Assembly: GCA_947302185.1 (NCBI GenBank)
Contig: CAMYVI010000201.1
Coordinates: 1 to 5,103 of the forward strand
Source: an uncultured Lachnospiraceae bacterium
Lineage (GTDB): Bacteria; Bacillota_A; Clostridia; Lachnospirales; Lachnospiraceae
Direction: 5' to 3'
Length of the DNA stretch: 5,103 nucleotides
Positions within the stretch are counted from its first letter, which is position 1; every line of letters starts with the position of its first letter. The translations under genes were made by a program, and so were the position numbers. The notes under the pieces were generated by a model that worked only from the letters and a program-made list of their open reading frames with translations, made no database searches and was not told where the DNA came from. Below, piece after piece: positions 1-5,103 of this stretch.

Positions 1-1
1 T

Positions 2-58
2 CCGGAGCGCCTTAAGGTGCTTGTTCCGGGCGAGGCTTATTCTCTTAAGAAGGATTAA
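2..58 (+). CDS. C-terminal end of an unrecognised gene (partial at window start)
   Basis: An open plus-strand frame enters from the window edge and ends at a TAA stop at 56-58, encoding the tail PERLKVLVPGEAYSLKKD. It is accepted as a real gene end because a strong intrinsic terminator follows 33 bases after the stop, with nothing else to serve on this strand. Eighteen residues are too few to assign a family. The mix of charged and aliphatic residues suggests a soluble or extracellular C-terminus rather than a membrane helix, but this is only an impression. The gene is convergent with the acyltransferase gene downstream. It could equally be a false frame if the terminator belongs to a transcript ending further upstream. 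Confidence 0.5.
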   Translation, partial: PERLKVLVPGEAYSLKKD

Positions 59-91
59 TAATCAGATACTATAAATTGAGGATAAAATGAA

Positions 92-126
92 GGGCTGTCA
101 CATATGTGGCAGCTTTTTCTTTTTTT
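92..126 (+). terminator. Rho-independent terminator of the leftmost gene
   Basis: GCTGTCAC (94-101) pairs with GTGGCAGC (106-113), giving an eight-pair stem with one G-U wobble and an ATAT loop. It is followed directly by a T-rich tract (114-126, T5-C-T7). It lies 33 bases after the TAA at 56-58 on the same strand, which fits termination of that gene. Confidence 0.88.
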
Positions 127-129
127 AAT

Positions 130-166
130 CTCTGACGCAGAATTCTCGTGGGGGATTATGTCAGAG
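130..166. repeat. Short inverted repeat between two convergent terminators
   Basis: CTCTGAC (130-136) and GTCAGAG (160-166) are perfect inverted copies, seven pairs around a 23-base interior. Neither strand has a T-tract after the stem, so it is not itself a standard terminator. It sits exactly between the two terminators of the converging transcription units. It may be fortuitous. Confidence 0.3.
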
Positions 167-168
167 TG

Positions 169-204
169 AAAAAAACTGTCGACCAAAACCAAGGCCGACA
201 GTTT
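169..204 (-). terminator. Rho-independent terminator of the acyltransferase gene
   Basis: On the minus strand AAACTGTCG (204-196) pairs perfectly with CGACAGTTT (181-173), nine pairs around a 14-base loop, followed by a T run given by the seven A's at 169-175. Inner C183-C184 and G193-G194 can extend the stem past one mismatch. It begins 13 bases beyond the acyltransferase stop codon at 218-220. Confidence 0.85.
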
Positions 205-217
205 AAAAGAAATTATA

Positions 218-1231
218 TTAAGCCCGCGCCGAAGACGACCTGCGCCACGGCATCGCGCCGAGGCGGAACACTCTGTTCACCAGATTAAACACAGGATCAG
301 AGGACGTTAGATATATAATCACCACGGACAGCAGGACGCTGACAGCAAGAAGCTTTATGTTGCTCCCGAGAAAACGGTACAGCCCGGCGTACTTAAGGAC
401 GTCTCTGATGAGCCGGTGTACTATGTATACGCTGAGAGTCCGACTTCCGATGTAGGTGAAACGCATTTCCCGCTTCGGTATGATGATCATGAGAGCGATC
501 GTCATAGCAGCGGAGACAGCGAGCCAAAGGAGTCTGTATAAGGAACCGGTCATATTTGAAATTTCCAGCTCCGAATAGGAACTCTTGGCGTAAATGATCT
601 TCAGGAAATCTTTGGCTATGTCCCGATAGAAAAACAGCACCAAAAATACTGAAATCAGGAATGCGGAAGCGAGAATTATGCTTCGGCGGTCGATTTTCTG
701 CAGCAATTTGCCGTCAAAATAGTAACCGGCTAAGAAAGCCGGGAAGAAAACAATCGTGCGCGACAGGCTCAGGAAGTCACCGCATGCGGGGATGAATCCG
801 CACACGACAGACGTGAGCACGGCGGCCGGCAGCGTGATCGTCGGTCGAAGGCGCGCAACGAGGGGCAGCAGCAGATACCAGAAAAACATAGCCAGCATGT
901 ACCACGGTGCGCCGGTGATTGTCACGAATACTTTGGGTCTGATTCCCTGTGTGAATATGAACTCTATGAGTTCGATGCAGACCGTAAATGTAAGGAAGGT
1001 GATCAGAAAACCTGTCAGTTTTTTTTCTTTCCCGTCTTTGCGGACATAGCTTTTGGAAGTGTATCCGGATACGAATACAAATGCCTGCATGTGAAACAGG
1101 TAGATCCAGTAAAACGCTGTACGGGCGAGCTGGCCTTTCGGCTTCACCGGAAGAAGAAAATGCCCTAACACAACAAGGCATATAAGAACGAATTTTAAGT
1201 TGTCCCAGTAGGGGTCACGGTGTTTGTTCAT
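218..1231 (-). CDS. Membrane-bound O-acyltransferase, acyltransferase-3 family (fucose 4-O-acetylase-like)
   Basis: This is a multi-pass inner-membrane enzyme of the acyltransferase-3 family, whose members move acetyl or other acyl groups onto sugars of surface or exported glycans; the acceptor here is unknown. Numbered from the chosen start (337 residues): the N-terminal motif RDPYWDNLKF...VVLGH (5-24) gives Lys13-x10-His24, the Lys variant of the family's Arg/Lys-x10-His signature. FVFVSGY (51-57) is the usual second-helix motif. WYMLAMFFWYLLLP (110-123) and LSVYIVH (266-272) are further family hallmarks. About ten hydrophobic segments are visible, with no extra periplasmic SGNH domain. The start is ATG at 1231 because the family motif begins four residues later and a weak GGA lies 8 bases upstream. 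An in-frame TTG (1270) and an ATG (1252) lie upstream but have no ribosome binding site. The MATE gene is 180 bases upstream on the same strand; the gene has its own promoter at 1345-1373 and terminator at 169-204. Confidence 0.9.
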   Translation of the reverse strand: MNKHRDPYWDNLKFVLICLVVLGHFLLPVKPKGQLARTAFYWIYLFHMQAFVFVSGYTSKSYVRKDGKEKKLTGFLITFLTFTVCIELIEFIFTQGIRPKVFVTITGAPWYMLAMFFWYLLLPLVARLRPTITLPAAVLTSVVCGFIPACGDFLSLSRTIVFFPAFLAGYYFDGKLLQKIDRRSIILASAFLISVFLVLFFYRDIAKDFLKIIYAKSSYSELEISNMTGSLYRLLWLAVSAAMTIALMIIIPKREMRFTYIGSRTLSVYIVHRLIRDVLKYAGLYRFLGSNIKLLAVSVLLSVVIIYLTSSDPVFNLVNRVFRLGAMPWRRSSSARA

Positions 1232-1303
1232 ATCTGCAATCCATTTGATCATGTAATAACTGCGAGACAAATGCGCAGGCGTTAAGCTTGCGCCGACTGA
1301 CGA

Positions 1304-1320
1304 ACATTCGGATCGAATGT
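1304..1320 (-). other. Perfect hairpin in the acyltransferase leader
   Basis: ACATTCG (1304-1310) and CGAATGT (1314-1320) form a perfect seven-pair inverted repeat around three bases. It lies about 20 bases downstream of the predicted transcription start and about 75 bases before the ATG at 1231. It could be a transcript-stabilising 5' hairpin or a small operator. There is no T-tract, so it is not an attenuator-type terminator. Confidence 0.4.
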
Positions 1321-1344
1321 ATATAGTCTTTGCTCCAGTAACAG

Positions 1345-1373
1345 ATTATATAGTATGAAAACACCGAATTCAA
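1345..1373 (-). promoter_or_regulatory. Sigma-A-type promoter for the acyltransferase gene
   Basis: On the minus strand TTGAAT (1373-1368) is followed by exactly 17 bases and then a consensus TATAAT (1350-1345). The predicted transcription start is near 1338, giving a leader of about 107 bases before the ATG at 1231. No convincing terminator is visible between the MATE stop (1412) and this promoter, so read-through from the MATE gene may add to expression. Confidence 0.75.
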
Positions 1374-1411
1374 AACAATCCAATTGAAAAAGCAGTCAAA
1401 TCTTGCACAAG

Positions 1412-2803
1412 TCACACGGTAATATCCCTGATCCATATGCCTTTGTTCACCAGAGTAAGCCCGATCACGACCTTGATCAGCTCCGTTGACATGACCAGCG
1501 CATACATGGGAAGAATCGGAATCGCCGTATAGTGAGCCATAAAGAATGCTGCCGGGATGGAGACGACCCAGCAGAAGCAGGAGTCGAAAAGGAACGTGAT
1601 AAAGGTCTTTCCTCCCGACCGGATGATGAAATAGGACGCATTGTTGAACGCGTGGACCGGCATGGAAAGAGCGGCGATGCAGATGAGACCTGTCGCCAAT
1701 TTCCGTATCTCGTCCGTTGTATTGTAGATCCGCGGAAAGAAGAGAGATAAAGTCAGCATTCCGGCTGCGGAGATGATGCACAGAAAAACTGAGAACAGCG
1801 TGAGTTTCCAGGCTTCTTCCATGAGATCATCTGCACGTTCCTCGCCCCACTCGCCGAGCTTTTGCCCGATGATGATCGACGTCGCGGAGCCCATGGCGAT
1901 GAAGGCGACGTTGAAGACATTGGCAATCGTCTGAGAAATATTGAAGGCAGATACGACGGAGAGCCCTCGAACGCTGTAGCACTGAGTGAGCATGGCCTGC
2001 CCGCCGGACCACAGGGCTTCGTTCAGGAGGAGCGGAGTGCCTTTCACGATGCAGGCAAGCGTCAGCTCCCAGGGCACGTACATGCTCCGGAAGACGCCGG
2101 TGATGAACGGCAATCGGGCGGAACTTCGGTGGGTCCAGATCACAATGTAGAAGAATTCCACATATCTTGCGATGACAGTTGCCAGAGCAGCGCCTGCGAC
2201 ACCGAGTGCAGGGGCACCGCATTTGCCGAAAATGAGGATGTAGTTGCCGACCAGGTTTACGGCGACTGCAATGGCGGATGCGACCATGGGCGCAACGGTC
2301 TCGCCGTGGGACCTGATCGTCGTGGAGTAGGCCTGCGTGACCGCAAATGGCAGAAAGCCCACGCACATGATCCTCAGGTAAAGAAGGGCGGCTTTCATGG
2401 TTTCGGCGACGGAGCCGCCACCGCCGTCTTCGTGAAGATAGAGGCTGATCAGGAATTCGCCGCGCGCGAAAAAGAGAATGAGTCCGGCGGCGACGAGCAG
2501 GGCCGAGAGGACGAGCTGCAGGCGGAATGTCCGGCGGGTGCCTTCGTGGTCGCCCTTGCCGCAGTACTGTGCGGTGAAGATACCGATACCGGAGAGTCCG
2601 CCGAATACGCACAGGTTCCACACGAAAAGCAGTGAGTTGACGATGGAAACACCGGTCATGGGGTCCGTGCCGATTCTGCCGACCATGATGTTGTCAAGCA
2701 TGTTCACCAGGTTGGTGATGCCGGTCTGGAGCATGATCGGGAGAGCGATCATCATGGTTCTCTGTATGAATTTTTTGCCGAATGTGAGTCTGAGTAATTT
2801 CAT
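1412..2803 (-). CDS. MATE-family Na+/H+-coupled multidrug (cation) antiporter
   Basis: A complete 463-residue MATE transporter of typical length with about 12 membrane helices; the family exports drugs or metabolites in exchange for Na+ or H+. Helix 1 carries LVNMLDNIMVGRIG (32-45); Asp37 lies in the region of the family's acidic coupling residue (inference). The two pseudo-symmetric halves are visible. IRSHGETVAPM followed by VNLVGNYILIFG and GVAGAALAT (163-209) recurs as IIRSGGKT plus following helices (393-450). GIFTAQYCGKGD (74-85) matches SIIIGQKLGEW (309-319). A GGGG-containing loop (127-130) follows helix 3. The substrate cannot be read from sequence. The ATG at 2803 is the only start giving the normal short N-terminal tail, yet no Shine-Dalgarno motif precedes it. 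The stop is TGA at 1414-1412. The gene is divergent from the SLH-protein gene and upstream of the acyltransferase. Confidence 0.95.
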   Translation of the reverse strand: MKLLRLTFGKKFIQRTMMIALPIMLQTGITNLVNMLDNIMVGRIGTDPMTGVSIVNSLLFVWNLCVFGGLSGIGIFTAQYCGKGDHEGTRRTFRLQLVLSALLVAAGLILFFARGEFLISLYLHEDGGGGSVAETMKAALLYLRIMCVGFLPFAVTQAYSTTIRSHGETVAPMVASAIAVAVNLVGNYILIFGKCGAPALGVAGAALATVIARYVEFFYIVIWTHRSSARLPFITGVFRSMYVPWELTLACIVKGTPLLLNEALWSGGQAMLTQCYSVRGLSVVSAFNISQTIANVFNVAFIAMGSATSIIIGQKLGEWGEERADDLMEEAWKLTLFSVFLCIISAAGMLTLSLFFPRIYNTTDEIRKLATGLICIAALSMPVHAFNNASYFIIRSGGKTFITFLFDSCFCWVVSIPAAFFMAHYTAIPILPMYALVMSTELIKVVIGLTLVNKGIWIRDITV

Positions 2804-2812
2804 AGTGTGACT

Positions 2813-2841
2813 ACTATAACATGGAAAGAGACTACGCGAAA
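2813..2841 (-). promoter_or_regulatory. Candidate promoter of the MATE gene, extended -10 type
   Basis: On the minus strand TGTTATAGT (2821-2813) is a good extended -10 (TG-N-TATAGT), nine bases before the ATG at 2803. The -35 position at 17-base spacing (2841-2836, TTTCGC) is poor, as is usual with an extended -10, and lies inside the left arm of the long inverted repeat. If used, transcription would begin about 3 bases before the ATG and the mRNA would be essentially leaderless, which fits the missing ribosome binding site. A start further upstream is possible. Confidence 0.4.
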
Positions 2842-2910
2842 GGGACGATTCTTTTGTTAGCAGTTTTTACGTGAAAAATCCCACGAAAAAAAGAACCGCC
2901 TCTTTCGCGT
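2834..2910. repeat. 77-bp long imperfect inverted repeat in the divergent promoter region
   Basis: The arms 2834-2855 and 2889-2910 are inverted copies matching at 19 of 22 positions, with the outer nine (ACGCGAAAG / CTTTCGCGT) perfect. The interior (2856-2888) holds a further TTTTT/AAAAA pair (2864-2868, 2874-2878) nearly concentric with the arms. As minus-strand RNA, two of the three differences become G-U pairs, leaving one mismatch; as plus-strand RNA one is G-U and two are A-C mismatches. No T-tract follows on either strand, so it is not an ordinary terminator. The left arm covers the -35 position of the candidate MATE promoter. It could be an operator pair, an RNA hairpin or a small palindromic repeat element; no flanking target duplication is evident. 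Confidence 0.7.
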
Positions 2911-2945
2911 GAATTCTGTTAATGACGGTTAATTCTTTGAAATTG

Positions 2946-2975
2946 TTGTAGCAAATTCTTCTGCTATGGTACAAT
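2946..2975 (+). promoter_or_regulatory. Sigma-A-type promoter of the SLH surface-protein gene
   Basis: TTGTAG (2946-2951) is followed by an 18-base spacer and TACAAT (2970-2975). A TG at 2967-2968 makes an extended -10 of the TATGGTACAAT type common in Gram-positive bacteria. The predicted start near 2982 leaves a leader of about 105 bases before the ATG at 3087. Confidence 0.7.
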
Positions 2976-3020
2976 AAATAAATAACAGGCAGATAATAGA
3001 AAAGTCTGATTTTTATTGTG

Positions 3021-3073
3021 CGGTAAGTATAAATTGGGTATGGCAAAGGAATGGACGTTATTGTCACTTGCCG
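3021..3073 (+). other. Possible leader-RNA stem next to the ribosome binding site
   Basis: CGGTAAGT (3021-3028) pairs with ACTTGCCG (3066-3073): eight pairs including one G-U, closing a 37-base loop. ATAA (3029-3032) can extend it with TTAT (3058-3061). The 3' arm ends one base before the Shine-Dalgarno region at 3075-3081. The stem could influence ribosome access, but the loop is long and no known riboswitch class was recognised. Confidence 0.3.
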
Positions 3074-3074
3074 G

Positions 3075-3081
3075 AAAGGAG
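3075..3081 (+). promoter_or_regulatory. Strong ribosome binding site for the SLH protein
   Basis: AAAGGAG sits five bases before the ATG at 3087. It fixes this start over the internal ATG four codons later, and the resulting N-terminus (basic residues followed by a hydrophobic stretch) is a proper signal peptide. Confidence 0.85.
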
Positions 3082-3086
3082 AGCGT

Positions 3087-5103
3087 ATGAAAACGAGAAT
3101 GAAAAGACTGATTTCCTTAATTACAGCCGCAGCGTTATGTCTGTCATGCATACCGATGTCTGTTGTATACGCGTCAGATGAGATCATTTCAGTGGCAGAA
3201 GCGGTCCCGGAGGATGTAGATGCGGCACCTGAGATTGATGACGTAAGCGGCATTTCGGAGGCGGAAACTCCGGAACAGGTTGATGCTGAAACTGAGGCCG
3301 ATCAGGCCTTGGCTGACGAGGAGCTTGTATCTGCAACTGCACCCGTGCAGGCATCCAAATCATCACAGGACGGCGAATATGTCGGGAGAGCTACTACTAT
3401 GCAGAGCGGCCCGGCTAATCCAAGAAGTTCGAAGACATATTTTCTGGATCTGAATGAACACAACTATCCGTTAAAAAACGCCAGATACGCTGATTACATG
3501 CAGGGCGTGGGAATATTGTATCCCGGTGATAAGCTTCAGATTATTGGGGAGGTCGATCCACATCCGGGGGAGGATGGCGACCATGGGATCCCGGGAAAAG
3601 TACTGATGAATGAGAATAAGGAGTGGCTCAATCTGCAAAAAGGAGACAGGACAGGACCACTGTTAGTCTCAGACTCTGTAAAACTTGGAGAGTTGGTGCC
3701 ATATAATTATGTTACGGAGGTTACTGTTGTAGATACCCCTGTCTTATTTAATTATTCGGGAAGTGGTAATGGATATACCAGTAGATATGCGGTTCAATAC
3801 GATCGGCTACAGGGGGTCCATGAAGCCAGCTACTGGCAGGCATCCACCATGGTGTGGGTTGGTGTGCCTAAATATCACCCTGTAGAATATACGTTTGAAA
3901 ATGACTTAGGCTATGGTAATAGCGAAGATATAACGAATCTGTCGGGCAAAGTATATGCCGGCGATAATCCTACAGTCATCTATGCGGAAGATCTCTCCTG
4001 CAACTATAACCCGATTGATGGACAGACAGTAATTGGTCCGATATTTACGATCCATCATCCTAAGATCAAGGGATATCGCTTCGAGGACGTAGGATTTATA
4101 AATGAAACCAAGGCGGACAGAAATTATAGCCCGAAATGCATTGAGTTCAGTGCGGATCGTATGACATCGCAGTGGAGATTCTTTTTCGACGGCGCGGATG
4201 ATTATAGTGGGGCGTTTGAGAATAAAATGAAGGGAAGCGAGGAAGATCCGATCAAGATTCACTTCAAATATCAGGAAGCCCGGACAGTATCACTGAACGG
4301 AAATGGCGGAACTGTCGATAATGTAAATGAATCAATACAGGTATACAAATACAGAATTGGCAGAGGAAGCAACTGGTATGAAGACGACGGTCGTTATGGT
4401 TATGCCTTCGATTTCTCAGAGCACACACCTGTCCGCAGCGGATACGAGTTTACCGGATGGTACGCGGATAAGGCCTGCACAAAACTTGTCATTGCGGCCG
4501 ATTCCGTTGATATGAATAGCGATTTTAAAAAGTATATTAATGCTAACAACATTTTCCAGAAAGAAGGAAGTGAAAACTGTTCCGAAAACTTCGACATGTA
4601 TGCCGGCTGGAAGCAAATAGGTGCCACACCGACTCCCAAGCCCTCTGCCGGATTCTCGGATGTCCAGAACCCGAAACATCCTTATTACAACGCAATCTAC
4701 TGGGCTGCAAATGCCGGCATCACCAAAGGTTATCCGGACGGCACTTTCGGAATCGATAAGAACTGCACACGCGGAGAAATGATGATGTTCCTCTGGAGAT
4801 ATGCGGGCAAGAAGGAGCCGAAAGCGGTCTCAAAATCTCCGTTCAAGGACGTTCCGAAGACACATACTTTCTACAAGGCGATCCTTTGGGGTTCTCAGAA
4901 AGGTATTACCAAAGGCTATTCCGACGGAACATTCGGAGTCAACCGCAACGTGACCCGCGGCGAGTGCATGATGTTCCTATGGAGACTTAAGGGCAAGCCG
5001 GCACCGAAAGCGGTAGCCAAGGCACCGTTCCCGGATGTTCCTAAGAACCATGTCTTCTATAACGCGGTACTCTGGGGCTTCCAGAAAAAGATAACGACGG
5101 GCT
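3087..5103 (+). CDS. Secreted SLH-domain surface protein with an InlB/Flg_new-like repeat (3' end outside window)
   Basis: The frame is open for 672 codons to the window edge, so the C-terminus is missing. Visible order: Sec signal peptide 1-29 (KTRMKR, hydrophobic core, cleavage after VYA); acidic Glu/Asp/Ala-rich linker about 31-90; unrecognised region about 98-398 rich in aromatic/valine strands (for example VTEVTVVDTPVLF, MVWVGVP, WRFFFDG), probably beta-sandwich; InlB B-type/Flg_new-like repeat 399-510 (VSLNGNGGTV, TPVRSGYEFTGWYAD, MYAGWK); linker TPTPKPS; SLH1 522-574, SLH2 586-636, SLH3 from 648, cut by the edge. The SLH repeats show FxDV, A.xW, GITKGYxDGTFG and TRGExMMFLWR. SLH modules bind pyruvylated secondary cell-wall polymer, so the protein is probably wall-anchored. 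The ectodomain could be an adhesin or structural protein; no catalytic motif is seen. Cys18 and Cys21 are in the signal peptide and do not form a proper lipobox. Confidence 0.9.
   Translation, partial: MKTRMKRLISLITAAALCLSCIPMSVVYASDEIISVAEAVPEDVDAAPEIDDVSGISEAETPEQVDAETEADQALADEELVSATAPVQASKSSQDGEYVGRATTMQSGPANPRSSKTYFLDLNEHNYPLKNARYADYMQGVGILYPGDKLQIIGEVDPHPGEDGDHGIPGKVLMNENKEWLNLQKGDRTGPLLVSDSVKLGELVPYNYVTEVTVVDTPVLFNYSGSGNGYTSRYAVQYDRLQGVHEASYWQASTMVWVGVPKYHPVEYTFENDLGYGNSEDITNLSGKVYAGDNPTVIYAEDLSCNYNPIDGQTVIGPIFTIHHPKIKGYRFEDVGFINETKADRNYSPKCIEFSADRMTSQWRFFFDGADDYSGAFENKMKGSEEDPIKIHFKYQEARTVSLNGNGGTVDNVNESIQVYKYRIGRGSNWYEDDGRYGYAFDFSEHTPVRSGYEFTGWYADKACTKLVIAADSVDMNSDFKKYINANNIFQKEGSENCSENFDMYAGWKQIGATPTPKPSAGFSDVQNPKHPYYNAIYWAANAGITKGYPDGTFGIDKNCTRGEMMMFLWRYAGKKEPKAVSKSPFKDVPKTHTFYKAILWGSQKGITKGYSDGTFGVNRNVTRGECMMFLWRLKGKPAPKAVAKAPFPDVPKNHVFYNAVLWGFQKKITTG
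4281..4616 (+). other. Atypical InlB/Flg_new-like repeat domain within the SLH protein
   Basis: Residues 399-510 carry the hallmarks of the Listeria-Bacteroides extracellular repeat: a first strand with NGNGG (404-408), then TPVRSGYEFTGWYAD (447-461), then the closing MYAGWK (504-509). Family units are usually about 65-75 residues, whereas this one is about 112. Extra residues lie between the first strand and the PVRSGY motif (about 411-446) and between GWYAD and MYAGW (about 462-503). Such repeats are beta-grasp-like spacers in bacterial surface proteins. Only one copy is present. Confidence 0.75.
4650..5103 (+). repeat. Tandem S-layer homology (SLH) repeats, two complete and one cut by the window edge
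   Basis: Unit 1 begins at 4650 (GFSDV), unit 2 at 4842 (PFKDV context) and unit 3 at 5028 (PFPDV context), spaced about 190 bases. Units 1 and 2 are similar in DNA as well as protein, for example around GITKGY.DGTFG and TRGE.MMFLWR. The inter-unit linkers K(K/P)(E/A)PKAV are nearly identical, pointing to duplication. Three SLH copies is the usual number for wall anchoring, so the third probably completes just beyond the window. Confidence 0.88.

Noticed and set aside
1215..1781. Minus-strand 188-codon frame spanning the MATE end and the MATE-acyltransferase gap
   Set aside because: Mostly an out-of-frame reading of the MATE 3' end; no family resemblance, and it crosses the acyltransferase promoter.
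1827..2621. Minus-strand 264-codon frame inside the MATE gene
   Set aside because: Arg/His/Pro-rich product in an alternative frame of the MATE coding sequence; composition typical of a shadow.
1862..2635. Plus-strand open frame of 257 codons opposite the MATE gene
   Set aside because: The product is low-complexity Gly/Asp/Glu/Arg-rich with no recognisable fold and lies entirely antisense to a clear membrane transporter; it is a frame shadow of the GC-rich antisense strand.
3030..3075. Possible c-di-GMP riboswitch suggested by GGCAAAGGAATGGACG in the SLH leader
   Set aside because: It lacks the conserved CACGCACAGGGCAAACC and GGGACGCAAAGCC core segments and the two-stem arrangement; the resemblance is superficial.
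3138..3152. Lipoprotein signal (Cys18/Cys21) in the SLH protein
   Set aside because: Neither cysteine is preceded by a proper lipobox (no Leu at -3 of Cys21), while a good signal peptidase I site (VYA, 27-29) follows.
2867..3253. Minus-strand 128-codon frame over the divergent region and SLH signal peptide
   Set aside because: It overlaps the long inverted repeat, the SLH promoter, leader and start on the opposite strand; no plausible ribosome binding site or domain.
3906..4262. Minus-strand 118-codon frame and smaller frames within the SLH gene (also 4400-4679)
   Set aside because: All are antisense or off-frame to a continuous 672-codon secreted protein with recognisable domains.
5028..5103. 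SLH protein as a truncated pseudogene because SLH3 is incomplete
   Set aside because: The frame is still open at the last base; the missing part is only beyond the window edge.

Overview
The window reads as chromosomal DNA of a Gram-positive, Firmicutes-type anaerobe, most likely a gut or rumen Clostridia (Lachnospiraceae-like) bacterium. This assignment is inference. It rests on sigma-A-type promoters with extended -10 elements, a strong AAAGGAG ribosome binding site, compact hairpin/T-tract terminators, a secreted protein ending in S-layer homology (SLH) repeats of the TRGE..MFLWR type common in that group, and a base composition that looks near 50% GC. No mobile element, tRNA, rRNA or CRISPR array is visible.

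Layout, left to right. Bases 2-58 are the last 18 codons of an unrecognised plus-strand gene, followed by its terminator (92-126). A second terminator (169-204) serves the minus strand, so two transcription units converge at 59-217. The minus strand then carries a membrane acyltransferase (218-1231) with its own well-formed promoter (1345-1373). Upstream of it, also on the minus strand, is a complete MATE-family multidrug/cation antiporter (1412-2803). The 283-bp divergent region 2804-3086 holds a 77-bp imperfect long inverted repeat, a weak MATE promoter candidate, a good promoter for the plus-strand gene and a possible leader hairpin. From 3087 to the window end runs one uninterrupted plus-strand reading frame of 672 codons. 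It encodes a secreted, SLH-anchored surface protein: signal peptide, acidic linker, about 300 residues of unrecognised (probably beta-rich) ectodomain, one atypical InlB/Flg_new-like repeat, a TPTPKPS linker and two complete SLH repeats plus the start of a third. The window edge cuts the gene, so it is not shown to be broken.

Functionally, all three readable genes concern the cell envelope: O-acylation of an exported or surface carbohydrate, efflux, and a wall-attached surface protein. The sequence does not show that they form one pathway. The SLH gene is divergent from the other two, and the acyltransferase has its own promoter although no convincing terminator separates it from the MATE gene. 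I see no clearly new multi-gene system. The items most worth a second look are the long inverted repeat in the divergent promoter region and the unassigned ectodomain of the SLH protein.
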